Below are positions 54,702 through 64,000 of a stretch of DNA of 64,000 nt, piece after piece; position 1 is the stretch's first letter; each line of letters begins with the position of its first letter. The stretch is taken from positions 186,001 to 250,000 of the forward strand of contig JACMLU010000004.1 of NCBI GenBank assembly GCA_014379405.1, read 5' to 3'. The stretch comes from Flavobacterium sp. Its GTDB lineage: Bacteria; Bacteroidota; Bacteroidia; Flavobacteriales; Flavobacteriaceae. The position numbers and the translations under genes were made by a program. The notes under the pieces were generated by a model. The model ran no database searches, was not told the DNA's origin, and worked only from the letters and a program-made list of their open reading frames with translations.

Positions 54702-57700
54702 ATGAAAAAAAAATTTTTAGTCTATTTAGTCCTAGTTCCCTTTGTTTCTTTCGCACAGATTAAAGGGGATATAACTATCGAATGGCTTGAAAAACAAGAA
54801 ATGTCTTTTGGTGATTTTAAAATCAATATTCCTCAATTTGCAGGAAATTGCTATAATTATAACGTATCCAAAAAGGCTCTTTTTTACACCTTGAACTTAT
54901 CCAGATCCAACTCATTTAACGAGAATTCGGTCCAAATAACAAACGTCGTGTATGAGTCGATATCTACTTCGCAACTTGGCGATTTAGACCCAGCAAACAT
55001 CCCAAAAACACCATCTCCTACCTTAAAAGCAACGCAATCAAGAGATTTAAAACAAACCTTTCTTAACTTGTCTCCAATTGTAAAAGATGAATTTGGTTTC
55101 AAAAGAGTTAAGTCTTTTTCCTATTCTATAAATGACGGCATTTTATATGATGGCAATTCAAGAATCTCGCAAACCAATAAAAGCGCAGGATTGATATACA
55201 ACTCCGTCTTAGCCACTGGAGAATGGTATCAATTTTATGTTGAAAAATCGGGAGTTTATAAAATTTCCAAAAGCTTTTTACAGCAATTAGGGCTTGATGT
55301 GAGTACCGTTAACCCAAAAAAGATAAAACTATACGGAAATGGAGGCAAAATGTTACCCTTATCCAACAGCATCTATTACCCTACCGATTTAACCGAAAAT
55401 GCAATTGAAATAGTAGGTGAAAGCGATGGCGTTTTCAATAACGACGACTACATTATTTTTTATGCAGAAGGAGTAGACACATGGAACAATGAAAGCCAAA
55501 CCAATGTAAATTTATATGACTCCAAGTCCTTTTATTACATAACTGTTCAAGGAAACGATGGGAAAAGAATTTCAAATATGGTACAGCCCACTGGAACAAG
55601 CTCTTTAACTCTAACCACCTTTGACACTTATCAATTTCACGAATTAGACCTTATTAATATTGCTAAACTTGGCAGGCAATGGTTTGGCGAATCATTTGAT
55701 ATCAAACAAGACCAAGAATTTACGTTTGATTTTCCAAATATTGATTTAACATCTCCCGTAAAACTCAATATTAACATCGCAAACACATCATTTACAACCA
55801 CTTCTTTTAAAGTTACCGCAAATGGACAAGACGCAGGAACAATCCCTATAACCGCACTCAACCCAAATGCAGGGAGCGTCGTATTTAATACTGCTAATCT
55901 TCCAAATAACACTCCTATTACTGGAGCAGAAAGCATAAAAATTAAACTATCCTACAACAACAACGGCGTTCCAACCTCAAAAGCATACCTTGATAAAATT
56001 GAACTTAACGCTAAAAGAAAGCTTCAAGGATATGGAAAACAATTTCAGTTCCAATACGACTTGTCAAGTTCCAGTTCAGGAATTGTAAGTTACAACATTT
56101 CGAATGCAACTGGAATTTCCAAAATTTGGGATGTTACCGATATATATAATGTAACTAAAGTCGAAAATCCAAATCAAGCGTCTTTTTCTTTTAAGGCTAA
56201 TCTAGGCGAACTAAGAAAATATGTTGCCATTGATGCTTCTGATTATTTCATTCCTTTAAAAACCAACAAAACAAAAATTGCCAACCAAAACTTAAAAGGA
56301 ACGCTGTTTAAAAATACCCAAGGTCAGTTTCAAGATATTGACTACGTGATTATCACTCCTTCCTTTTTAACCAGTCAAGCCGAAAAATTGGCAAATTTTC
56401 ACCGTTCCTACTCTAATTTAAATGTCAAAGTAATAACTCTTGAAACTATTTATCAGGAATTCTCTTCAGGGAAACAAGACATTGCAGCCATAAGAAATTG
56501 CATTAAATATATTTATGAAAATGCCTCAGTACCCGAAAAAAGGGTTAAATATGTGAACCTTTTTGGAGATGCTTCTTATGACTACAAAAACAAAACGCCA
56601 AACAACACCAATATTGTACCCATATACCACGCCTTAAACAGTAATACTATTGGTGAATCATCTTTTGCATCCGATGACTTCTTTGGATTAATGGATCCTG
56701 ACGAAGGAAACATAATTTATTCTTTTGGCGGAATAGACATCGCCGTGGGAAGAATGCTAAACAACAACGCCTCACAAGCCGAAGAAATGGTAAACAAAGT
56801 ACTAGAATACCACGATTTAAAATCCTATGGAAGTTGGAGAAATAATTTTACCATGATTTGCGATGATCCTGACAAAGTTTCAGATGTTAGCTTACAAAAT
56901 AGGCAAAATAATTTAGCAGATGCCATAACCACGGCAAAGCCATTTATGAACGTCAATAAAATAATATTGGATTCTTATGTTCAAGAAGCTTCCGCTGGAG
57001 GAGCTCGCTACCCAAAAGCAAGAACCGATTTGTTCAGCTCCTTTGAAAAAGGAGCTTTGGTATTCAACTATTTAGGACATGGTGGCGAAGATGGTTTATC
57101 AGGAGAGCGAATTTGGGAAAAATCGGATGGGCAAAATTTAAGCAATCAATATAAATATCCTTTATTTATAACCATAACCTGCGATTTTTCTAGATTTGAC
57201 AACCCTTCCAGACCAACAGCAGGAGAATACACCTATTGGAATCCAAAAGGCGGTGCCATTTCGATGATTACTACCATCCGCGAGATAGGACAGTTTAGCG
57301 CTGAAAACTTCAATGATGTTTTATCAAAGAATTTGTTTTCTTTTGATTCAAACCAATACACCTCGATGGCCGAAGCCTTGCGCATATCTAAAAACAGCAA
57401 CCCCAATTCATCAACCAATGTCGTATTCTATATTGGCGACCCAGCCGTGATGCTTGCCATAGCCAAACCTAAAATAAGACTAACAAAAGTAAATGATGTC
57501 CCAATATCGCAACCCGTTGATGACTTTAAATCATTGGCGAAAATGAAAATATCTGGAGAGATAACAGACGAAAACAACATCCCATTAACAAATTACAATG
57601 GAGAACTTTCGACTATCATTTTCGATAAAACAATCTCAAGATCAACCTTGAATAATGACGGCTTCGGCCCTCCTATGAATTTTACAGAACTAGGGGAAAC

Positions 57701-58550
57701 CATCTTTAGAGGAAATGCAACAGTAAACAACGGGCAATTTGAATTTAGTTTTATCGTTCCTAGAGACATTCGAGTTCCTGTTGACAATGGGAAGATTAGT
57801 TTTTATGCCAAAAAAAATCAACTTTTCGAAAATCAAACAGGTTTTGACAACAGCATAAAAATTGGTGGTATTAACGAAAATGCGGTCGTAGACAATATTA
57901 GTCCAAGAGTGAAGTTATATATGAATGACGAGACTTTTGTTTCGGGCGGCACAACAAACGAATCGCCATTCCTACTAGCCAATCTTGAAGATGAAAGCGG
58001 CATAAATACAGCTAGTGGAATAGGACATGATATGTTGGCAATATTGGATGGTGATGTAGACAATCCTTATATTTTGAACGATTATTATCAAACCAATCTG
58101 GATGATTACACCAAAGGAACCCTTCGATTTCCTCTACGGAATTTAGCTGTCGGCCTGCACACCATTACGTTCAAAGCTTGGGATGTATACAACAATCCCA
58201 TAACTGCGGAGATTCAGTTTGTAGTTGTTGGCAACGAATCGATAACATTGACGCATGTGTTGAATTATCCCAACCCATTTGTCAATTATACCGAGTTTTG
58301 GTTTTCGCACAACAGACCTTATGAACCATTAGAAGTACAGGTTCAAGTGATGACTATAACCGGAAAGGTAGTTTGGACAAAGAATCAAATCATTTCCACC
58401 GAAGGATTTCTGTCTAAAGAAATCACATGGGACGGCAAAGATGATTTTGGAAATAGAATAGGAAAAGGAGTTTATGTTTATAAACTTACCATTAAATCAA
58501 ACTTGACCAATACAAAAACCGAGAAATTTGAAAAACTTGTAATCCTTTAA
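54702..58550 (+). CDS. porU: Type IX secretion system sortase PorU
   Basis: The 1282-residue protein has a short signal peptide (MKKKFLVYLVLVPFVSFAQ). Beta-rich N-terminal domains and a gingipain-like C25 peptidase domain (about residues 540-930) follow. The catalytic His is in FNYLGHGGEDGLSGERIWE and the catalytic Cys in LFITITCDFSRFDNP. A C-terminal beta domain ends GKGVYVYKLTIKS...KLVIL. PorU removes the C-terminal sorting domain of T9SS cargo and attaches it to the surface. It is divergent from gldJ and is followed after 37 bases by porV. Confidence 0.95.
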   Translation: MKKKFLVYLVLVPFVSFAQIKGDITIEWLEKQEMSFGDFKINIPQFAGNCYNYNVSKKALFYTLNLSRSNSFNENSVQITNVVYESISTSQLGDLDPANIPKTPSPTLKATQSRDLKQTFLNLSPIVKDEFGFKRVKSFSYSINDGILYDGNSRISQTNKSAGLIYNSVLATGEWYQFYVEKSGVYKISKSFLQQLGLDVSTVNPKKIKLYGNGGKMLPLSNSIYYPTDLTENAIEIVGESDGVFNNDDYIIFYAEGVDTWNNESQTNVNLYDSKSFYYITVQGNDGKRISNMVQPTGTSSLTLTTFDTYQFHELDLINIAKLGRQWFGESFDIKQDQEFTFDFPNIDLTSPVKLNINIANTSFTTTSFKVTANGQDAGTIPITALNPNAGSVVFNTANLPNNTPITGAESIKIKLSYNNNGVPTSKAYLDKIELNAKRKLQGYGKQFQFQYDLSSSSSGIVSYNISNATGISKIWDVTDIYNVTKVENPNQASFSFKANLGELRKYVAIDASDYFIPLKTNKTKIANQNLKGTLFKNTQGQFQDIDYVIITPSFLTSQAEKLANFHRSYSNLNVKVITLETIYQEFSSGKQDIAAIRNCIKYIYENASVPEKRVKYVNLFGDASYDYKNKTPNNTNIVPIYHALNSNTIGESSFASDDFFGLMDPDEGNIIYSFGGIDIAVGRMLNNNASQAEEMVNKVLEYHDLKSYGSWRNNFTMICDDPDKVSDVSLQNRQNNLADAITTAKPFMNVNKIILDSYVQEASAGGARYPKARTDLFSSFEKGALVFNYLGHGGEDGLSGERIWEKSDGQNLSNQYKYPLFITITCDFSRFDNPSRPTAGEYTYWNPKGGAISMITTIREIGQFSAENFNDVLSKNLFSFDSNQYTSMAEALRISKNSNPNSSTNVVFYIGDPAVMLAIAKPKIRLTKVNDVPISQPVDDFKSLAKMKISGEITDENNIPLTNYNGELSTIIFDKTISRSTLNNDGFGPPMNFTELGETIFRGNATVNNGQFEFSFIVPRDIRVPVDNGKISFYAKKNQLFENQTGFDNSIKIGGINENAVVDNISPRVKLYMNDETFVSGGTTNESPFLLANLEDESGINTASGIGHDMLAILDGDVDNPYILNDYYQTNLDDYTKGTLRFPLRNLAVGLHTITFKAWDVYNNPITAEIQFVVVGNESITLTHVLNYPNPFVNYTEFWFSHNRPYEPLEVQVQVMTITGKVVWTKNQIISTEGFLSKEITWDGKDDFGNRIGKGVYVYKLTIKSNLTNTKTEKFEKLVIL

Positions 58551-58587
58551 TAAAATACTATATTTGTTCCATCAATTTTTTAAAACA

Positions 58588-59757
58588 ATGAGAAAAATAC
58601 TATTACTTTTTGCCTGTTTATTCATTATTTCATTTGCAAAAGCACAAGAAAATGTCATCACGACAGGTGTTCCGTTTTTATTGGTGGCTGCCGATGCCAG
58701 AGCAGCAGGTATGGCAGACAATGGCGTTGCCAGTTCAGCCGATACATTTTCGCAACAATGGAATCCAGCAAAATACGCTTTTGCATTAGACAAACAAGGA
58801 TTTTCTATAAGCTACACCCCATATCTTACCGACTTAGTGAACGACATTTCCTTGGGACAATTAACCTATTACAATAGATTAAACGAGAGAAGTGCTTTTG
58901 CGAGTAGTTTTAGATTTTTCGGATTAGGAAACATTGAATTACGCGAAACAGGTGATCCAAACGAAATTCCAAGAACAGTCTCTCCAAGTGAATTCGCTTT
59001 TGACGGATCTTATGCCTTGAAATTAAGCGAAAAATTCTCTATGGCTGTTGGTGCTAGATATATAAATTCGAATTTAAAAGTAGCATCCGACACAGGCGAT
59101 GCTTCTTCCGCAAGTTCTTTTGCCATAGATGTTGCCGGATTTTTTCAATCTGAAGAAATAGCCTATAGCGACTTTAATGGTAGATGGAGAGCTGGATTCA
59201 ATATCCAAAATTTGGGACCAAAAATCAGCTACGACAATACTGAATTCAGCAATAACTTCTTACCTGCTAATTTAAAAGTGGGAACCGGGTTTGATTTTAT
59301 ACTTGACGATTATAACAAGGTAGCCTTGAATGTTGAGTTTAACAAGTTACTGGTACCAACTCCTCAAAACCCAGACTTGAACGGAGACGGAGACATAACA
59401 ACCGAAGAAAGAGCCCAAAACAATGAAGAGTACAAATCTATCGGATGGTTTTCAGGAGTTTTCCAATCCTTCTCTGATGCGCCGGGAGGTTTCAGCGAAG
59501 AATTAAAGGAAATCACCTATTCTGTTGGTGCAGAATATTTGTACCAAGATTCATTTTCAATGCGAATGGGTTATTTTCACGAAAGCCCAGACAAAGGAGC
59601 AAGACAATTTTTCTCACTTGGAGCAGGGTTCAAATACAATGTAGTTAAAGTGGATGTCTCTTATTTATTTTCGACATCTCAAGTTAAAAATCCTTTGGAA
59701 AACACATTACGATTCTCGCTTACCTTTAATTTAGGAGACAAATACGAAGAATATTAG
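58588..59757 (+). CDS. porV: Type IX secretion outer-membrane shuttle PorV (LptO)
   Basis: The start at 58588 (MRKILLLFACLFIISFAKAQ) gives a signal peptide and a 389-residue FadL-like beta-barrel. PFLLVAADARAAGMADNGVASSADTFSQQWNPAKYAF is the family's entry motif, and the end (LENTLRFSLTFNLGDKYEEY) is a final strand. PorV carries cargo from the translocon to PorU. It is in an operon with porU and is followed by a terminator. Confidence 0.95.
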   Translation: MRKILLLFACLFIISFAKAQENVITTGVPFLLVAADARAAGMADNGVASSADTFSQQWNPAKYAFALDKQGFSISYTPYLTDLVNDISLGQLTYYNRLNERSAFASSFRFFGLGNIELRETGDPNEIPRTVSPSEFAFDGSYALKLSEKFSMAVGARYINSNLKVASDTGDASSASSFAIDVAGFFQSEEIAYSDFNGRWRAGFNIQNLGPKISYDNTEFSNNFLPANLKVGTGFDFILDDYNKVALNVEFNKLLVPTPQNPDLNGDGDITTEERAQNNEEYKSIGWFSGVFQSFSDAPGGFSEELKEITYSVGAEYLYQDSFSMRMGYFHESPDKGARQFFSLGAGFKYNVVKVDVSYLFSTSQVKNPLENTLRFSLTFNLGDKYEEY

Positions 59758-59777
59758 CCAATAGTTAACCCATAATC

Positions 59778-59809
59778 AAAATCCAAATTTCAAATGAAAT
59801 TTGGATTTT
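59778..59809 (+). terminator. Terminator after porV
   Basis: A 15-bp perfect inverted repeat (AAAATCCAAATTTCA and its complement) with a minimal loop is followed by a T-run. Confidence 0.82.
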
Positions 59810-59912
59810 TTTTCCAATAAAACGAATGAAACGAGCCTATAAAATTCACTAAAAAACTTGATAGTTAATTGCGAGTTCCATCTGACCATTGAAAATCAAT
59901 AAAAACAAACAG

Positions 59913-60395
59913 ATGAAAGACATCATCATAACCACCCAATTTTCCGTTTTTGATTCCCTTAAAGAATTACCTACCGATGTTCAAAATCTAATGGAGCAGG
60001 CAGTTGCCATCAGGAAAAATGCTTATGCTCCCTACTCAAAATTTCGGGTCGGAGCAGCACTTTTATTAGACAATGGAAAAATTGTTTTGGGTTCAAACCA
60101 GGAAAACGCTGCTTATCCCTCGGGACTTTGTGCAGAACGCGTTGCCCTATTTCATTCGGGAGCCATTTATCCCGAAGCCAAAATTTTAAAAATGGCCATT
60201 AGTGCCACTTCGGATACGAACAAAACCACCTCACCGATCCCGCCCTGTGGTTCTTGCAGGCAATCCATAGCTGAATATGAGATTAAACAAGAAGTTCCCA
60301 TTGAAATTTATTTTATGGGAGAAGAAGGCGTTATTTACAAATCGGCATCACTAAAAAACCTACTCCCTTTTATGTTTGACAAAAAGTTTTTATAA
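59913..60395 (+). CDS. cdd: Cytidine deaminase
   Basis: The start at 59913 (MKDIIITTQF) gives 160 residues. The zinc and active-site motifs are complete: NAAYPSGLCAERVALFHSG (Cys and catalytic Glu) and PIPPCGSCRQSIAEY (two Cys). APYSKFRVGAAL is the substrate-binding segment. It deaminates cytidine and deoxycytidine for pyrimidine salvage. It lies between porV and pdhA, as recalled for other flavobacteria. Confidence 0.95.
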   Translation: MKDIIITTQFSVFDSLKELPTDVQNLMEQAVAIRKNAYAPYSKFRVGAALLLDNGKIVLGSNQENAAYPSGLCAERVALFHSGAIYPEAKILKMAISATSDTNKTTSPIPPCGSCRQSIAEYEIKQEVPIEIYFMGEEGVIYKSASLKNLLPFMFDKKFL

Positions 60396-60454
60396 AAAAA
60401 ACAAAAAAAGTTCTAAAAGTGTATTTTTAATTTCACTACTTCCTTGGAATGTGC

Positions 60455-60462
60455 TATTTTTG
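60455..60462 (+). promoter_or_regulatory. -7 element for pdhA-pdhC
   Basis: TATTTTTG matches TAnnTTTG in the 231-base gap before pdhA. It leaves a long leader of about 160 bases. No other signal was recognised in the gap. Confidence 0.4.
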
Positions 60463-60627
60463 CACTTCCATATTTTAATGGTAAATTCGTAAAAAACAAA
60501 CTATTTTTAGTTTTAAAACAATTACAAATACAACAAAACTATAAAATACGGATGAAATTGGTTTTTATTAAACCGCGATTCTAAACTAATTATAGACTGA
60601 CTACAACACATTACAAAAGAAAAACAA

Positions 60628-61626
60628 ATGAAAGAAGTTACAAAAGAAGTTTATTTAAAATGGTATGAGGACATGCTGCTTTGGAGAAAGTTTGAAGACA
60701 AACTCGCAGCACTATATATTCAACAAAAAGTTAGAGGATTTCTACACTTATATAATGGTCAAGAAGCAGTTCTAGCCGGTGCTTTGCACGCTATGGACTT
60801 GACCAAAGACAAAATGATTACCGCATACAGAAATCACGTACAACCAATCGGAATGGGTGTAGATCCTAGAAGAGTAATGGCTGAATTGATGGGGAAAGTT
60901 ACAGGAACCTCAAAAGGAATGGGTGGTTCTATGCACATTTTCTCAAAAGAGCACCGTTTTTATGGTGGACACGGAATCGTGGGAGGACAAATTCCTCTAG
61001 GTGCTGGATTAGCTTTTGGAGATAAATACAATAATACTGGAGGTGTTACCTTGACTTATTTTGGTGATGGTGCTTCTAGACAAGGTTCATTGCACGAAGC
61101 TTTTAATATGGCGATGTTATGGAATTTACCTGTTGTTTTTATAGTTGAGAACAATGGTTATGCAATGGGAACTTCTGTAGAAAGAACCGCAAATCACCCA
61201 GATATTTGGAAACTTGGTTTAGGTTACGAAATGCCTTGCGGACCAGTTGACGGAATGAACCCTGTAAAAGTTGCCGAAGCAATGAGCGAAGCAATCGAAA
61301 GAGCTCGAAGCGGTGGTGGACCAACTTTCCTTGAAATGAAAACGTACCGTTATAGAGGTCACTCTATGTCAGATGCACAATTATACCGTTCGAAAGAAGA
61401 AGTGGAAGAGTATAAAAAAATTGACCCTATTACTCAAGTTTTGGATGTGATAAAAGATCAAAAATACGCTACCGAAGAAGAAATTCAAGCCATCGACCAA
61501 AAAATTAAAGATTTGATCGAAGAATGCGTGAAATTTGCCGAAGAATCTCCATATCCAGAAGTACAACAACTTTACGATGTTGTATACGAACAAGAAAACT
61601 ATCCATTTATTCCTCATAAACTATAA
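60628..61626 (+). CDS. pdhA: Pyruvate dehydrogenase E1 component, alpha subunit
   Basis: The 332 residues show the E1-alpha features YNGQEAVLAG, TAYRNHVQPIGMG, GKGMGGSMHIFSKEHRFYGGHGIVGGQ (as KVTGTSKGMGGSMHIF...) and the thiamine diphosphate motif FGDGASRQGSLHEAFNMA...ENNGYAMGTSVERT. The phosphorylation-loop-like RYRGHSMSDAQLYRSKEEV is also present. It works with E1-beta, which is not in this window. pdhC starts eight bases after its stop, so the two are one operon. Confidence 0.95.
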   Translation: MKEVTKEVYLKWYEDMLLWRKFEDKLAALYIQQKVRGFLHLYNGQEAVLAGALHAMDLTKDKMITAYRNHVQPIGMGVDPRRVMAELMGKVTGTSKGMGGSMHIFSKEHRFYGGHGIVGGQIPLGAGLAFGDKYNNTGGVTLTYFGDGASRQGSLHEAFNMAMLWNLPVVFIVENNGYAMGTSVERTANHPDIWKLGLGYEMPCGPVDGMNPVKVAEAMSEAIERARSGGGPTFLEMKTYRYRGHSMSDAQLYRSKEEVEEYKKIDPITQVLDVIKDQKYATEEEIQAIDQKIKDLIEECVKFAEESPYPEVQQLYDVVYEQENYPFIPHKL

Positions 61627-61634
61627 ATTCAATT

Positions 61635-63287
61635 ATGGCTACAATTGTAACGATGCCCCGTTTGAGCGACACCATGACAGATGGAACGGTGGCGACTTGG
61701 TTAAAAAAAGTAGGAGACAAAATTAGCGAAGGCGATATGCTTGCTGAAATTGAAACTGACAAAGCAACAATGGAATTTGAGTCTTTCAATGAAGGAACTC
61801 TTTTATATATTGGAATTCAAGAAGGAGAAACTGCACCTGTAGATTCACTTTTAGCAATTATTGGAAACGAAGGAGAAGATATTTCTGCTCTAATAGCCGG
61901 AGGTGCAACTGCAACTCCAGCAACAGAAGCTCCAGCAGCAACAGAAACTAAAATAGAAACTGCAGCTCCAGTTGCAACTGCAGCTTTACCTGCAGGAGTT
62001 ATTGTAGTGACAATGCCTCGTTTGAGCGACACTATGACCGAAGGAACTGTGGCTACTTGGTTGAAAAAAGTGGGTGATAAAGTTTCTGAAGGCGATATGC
62101 TTGCAGAAATCGAAACCGATAAAGCAACAATGGAATTCGAATCTTTCAATGAAGGAACCTTATTATACATCGGAATTAAAGAAGGTGAATCAGCTCCAAT
62201 TGATAGTTTATTAGCTATTATTGGACCAGAAGGAACAGACATTAGTGGTATCGCTAGTGGTTATACCGCTGGAGGAGCTGCTCCTGTAGTCGTTGCAACC
62301 GAAGAAGCGAAAGCCGCTCCAGCTGCACAATCAACTCCAGTTGTTCAAGAAGCATCAGCTGACGGACAAAGAGTTTTGGCTTCGCCATTGGCTAAGAAAA
62401 TTGCTAGTGACAAAGGAATTCAATTGACTCAAGTAAAGGGTTCAGGAGAAAACGGACGTATCACTAAAAGTGATGTGGAGAACTTTACACCACAAGCTGC
62501 CGCTGCTCCAGCTGCAAGCTCTACTGCTCCAGCTGCAAGCTCTACTGCACCAGCTAAATCAGAAGCTGCTGCACCAGCTGCAAAACCTTATGTTCCAGCA
62601 GGGCAAATCGCTACCGAAGAGATTAAAAACTCAACAATGCGTAAAATCATTGCAAAACGTTTGGCAGAATCCTTGTTTACTGCTCCACATTACAACTTGG
62701 TAATCGAGGTAACAATGGACGAAGCAATGAAATCTAGAGCTATCATTAACAGCGTTCCAGATACCAAAGTATCTTTTAACGATATGGTAATTAAAGCTTC
62801 TGCATTGGCTTTGAAAAAACACCCAAAAATCAATTCACAATGGACTCCAGATAACATTATCATCAACTATCACGTGAACATTGGTGTTGCCGTTGCCGTT
62901 GAAGACGGATTAGTTGTTCCTGTATTGCCATTTACTGATGGCATGAGTTTATCTCAAATTGGAACAAGCGTAAGAGACCTTGCAGGAAGAGCGAAAAACA
63001 AAAAATTATTGCCTACCGAAATGGAAGGAAGTACTTTCACGATTTCTAACCTTGGAATGTTTGGTATTACTGAATTTAACTCCATCATCAACCAACCAAA
63101 TTCTGCCATCCTATCAGTAGGAGCGATTGCAGAAAAACCTGTGGTAAAAAATGGACAAATCGTGGTAGGAAATACGATGATGCTATCTCTAGCTTGCGAT
63201 CACAGAACTATCGATGGTGCAACCGGAGCACAGTTCTTGCAAACTTTGAAACAATATATCGAAAACCCAGTGACGATGCTGGCTTAA
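61635..63287 (+). CDS. pdhC: Pyruvate dehydrogenase E2, dihydrolipoamide acetyltransferase with two lipoyl domains
   Basis: The 550 residues contain two nearly identical lipoyl domains (about residues 2-78 and 124-200), each with the lipoylated ETDKATMEFE lysine. Ala/Pro-rich linkers, a peripheral subunit-binding domain (about 248-283, RVLASPLAKKIASDKGIQLTQVKGSGENGRI) and a catalytic acyltransferase domain ending with the active-site SLACDHRTIDGATGAQFL follow. A 21-base unit is repeated in tandem in the second linker (62505-62546). It transfers acetyl to CoA in the complex core. Confidence 0.96.
   Translation: MATIVTMPRLSDTMTDGTVATWLKKVGDKISEGDMLAEIETDKATMEFESFNEGTLLYIGIQEGETAPVDSLLAIIGNEGEDISALIAGGATATPATEAPAATETKIETAAPVATAALPAGVIVVTMPRLSDTMTEGTVATWLKKVGDKVSEGDMLAEIETDKATMEFESFNEGTLLYIGIKEGESAPIDSLLAIIGPEGTDISGIASGYTAGGAAPVVVATEEAKAAPAAQSTPVVQEASADGQRVLASPLAKKIASDKGIQLTQVKGSGENGRITKSDVENFTPQAAAAPAASSTAPAASSTAPAKSEAAAPAAKPYVPAGQIATEEIKNSTMRKIIAKRLAESLFTAPHYNLVIEVTMDEAMKSRAIINSVPDTKVSFNDMVIKASALALKKHPKINSQWTPDNIIINYHVNIGVAVAVEDGLVVPVLPFTDGMSLSQIGTSVRDLAGRAKNKKLLPTEMEGSTFTISNLGMFGITEFNSIINQPNSAILSVGAIAEKPVVKNGQIVVGNTMMLSLACDHRTIDGATGAQFLQTLKQYIENPVTMLA
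62505..62546. repeat. 21-base tandem repeat in the pdhC linker
   Basis: Two exact copies (62505-62525 and 62526-62546) encode APAASST twice in the Ala/Pro-rich linker. A third, partial copy follows. In-frame units of this kind can change linker length by slippage. Confidence 0.8.
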
Positions 63288-63308
63288 TAGCTCGTTCCTT
63301 TATAATAG

Positions 63309-63340
63309 AAATCCCGTTTTGAGAAATCAGAACGGGATTT
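63309..63340. terminator. Terminator after pdhC
   Basis: A stem AAATCCCGTTTTGA / TCAGAACGGGATTT (one mismatch, GAAA loop) is followed by a long T-run. It lies between convergent genes. Confidence 0.9.
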
Positions 63341-63379
63341 TTTTTTATATAATGAAAAAACCATATCAAAATCAGCAAC

Positions 63380-63880
63380 TTAAGGCCTACTCACTTCCAT
63401 TGGATAAATATTAATATTCGTCAAACTATCTGATTTTTTTAAATTTTTATCGAAATAAATCCCTTCTTCATAAAATTTAGCTAAAACATCAACACAGTAT
63501 TCCTGTTTCTTTTTTGCTCCTTCTTCTAAATAGTAGATAAGTAAATCTTGCTCAGGTTTAGCTAGTTTTAGTATGTCATTAGGACTAAACTTCCCATCAT
63601 TATTGATTCTTAAAAAATTCGAAAAAATATCATAATAAGCATTAGGATAAACTTCTTTAATTTTTAAAGAATAAGCAAGCAACTCATTTTGGTAAATTGA
63701 ATCAAAATCGTTATTGTTACTTATATACAAATCATAATCAGCATAACTAATTGTGTCTTTATGATTCACAATGTTCCGTTTCATCAATTTAATTTCATCG
63801 TCAGAATAATTAATTTCTCTCAAATTACAAGAGGTTAAAACAAAAAAACTAATCGGTATTAAATAAAATTTCATCATCAT
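63380..63880 (-). CDS. Small lipoprotein of unknown function
   Basis: The start at 63880 (MMMKFYLIPISFFVLTSC; the second or third Met is also possible) gives a lipoprotein of about 166 residues. It is acidic and helical, with no motif I recognise. The C-terminal half (YYLEEGAKKKQEYCVDVLAKFYEEGIYFDKNLKKS) vaguely recalls Sel1-like repeats, but this is weak. A partial gene lies upstream in the same direction. Confidence 0.6.
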   Translation of the reverse strand: MMMKFYLIPISFFVLTSCNLREINYSDDEIKLMKRNIVNHKDTISYADYDLYISNNNDFDSIYQNELLAYSLKIKEVYPNAYYDIFSNFLRINNDGKFSPNDILKLAKPEQDLLIYYLEEGAKKKQEYCVDVLAKFYEEGIYFDKNLKKSDSLTNINIYPMEVSRP

Positions 63881-63911
63881 ATTTTTTATATTGATATTCA
63901 TTTTTCAAAAT

Positions 63912-64000
63912 TTACTTATTCTTCTCCTCAATCCACCTTGACATATATTTTGTGCTTGCCAAAGTATGATGCTGCAATAGTGTTCCCAGAAAATTATTCA
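63912..64000 (-). CDS. C-terminal end of an unidentified protein (partial)
   Basis: An open leftward frame enters from the right edge and stops at 63912-63914, giving 28 residues (including LLQHHTLASTKYMSRWIEEK). It is polar and probably helical. Too little is present to name a family. Confidence 0.45.
   Translation of the reverse strand, partial: NNFLGTLLQHHTLASTKYMSRWIEEKNK

Overview
The window looks like a chromosomal segment of a Flavobacterium-type bacterium (Bacteroidota). The signs are low GC, A-rich translation starts in place of strong Shine-Dalgarno sites, TAnnTTTG-type -7 promoter elements, a SusC/SusD pair, type IX secretion and gliding genes in the order gldJ / porU-porV, and a T9SS-sorted protein. 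No rRNA, tRNA, CRISPR array or intact insertion sequence was seen.

Layout. 1-1.1 kb: the end of a probable carbonic anhydrase gene and a membrane-protein gene interrupted by an in-frame stop. 1.1-6.9 kb: a large nitronate-monooxygenase-like protein, then nadA-nadB and an outer-membrane barrel protein. 7-17 kb: a respiratory island with a Crp/Fnr regulator and a polytopic His-rich membrane protein, a fasciclin lipoprotein, a truncated haemoglobin, and a clade-II-type nitrous oxide reductase cluster read leftward (cytochrome c, nosZ, a membrane-NosL fusion, nosD, nosF, nosY). 17-32 kb: housekeeping genes (hemL, glucosaminidase, PLP deaminase, hutU, small lipoproteins) around an accessory patch at 22-26.5 kb. 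That patch holds two related surface proteins (one frameshifted), a PAS protein, and a decayed copy of a small HExxH membrane protein. 32.5-51.4 kb: a beta-glucan utilisation locus (GH3, GH5, GH30, GH3, GH16, surface lipoprotein, SusD, SusC), a broken susC copy, and a divergent propeller/LuxR-type regulator. 51.5-59.8 kb: murF, gldJ, porU, porV. 59.9-63.3 kb: cdd, pdhA, pdhC.

The most interesting signal is a candidate regulon. Five promoters carry a 14-bp inverted repeat (consensus ATGATTNNNATCAT, reading toward the gene). It lies 26 or 27 bases before the TTTG of a -7 element, so it would be centred near -41, a class II Crp/Fnr activator position. The five promoters drive the 604-aa nitronate-monooxygenase-like gene, the Crp/Fnr gene with its membrane partner, the fasciclin lipoprotein, the cytochrome c-nosZ operon, and the frameshifted surface-protein/PAS operon. 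The Crp/Fnr protein at 7.05 kb has one of these boxes in its own promoter and is the obvious candidate regulator. This ties unknown genes to N2O respiration. It rests on sequence pattern alone; no search or experiment was possible.
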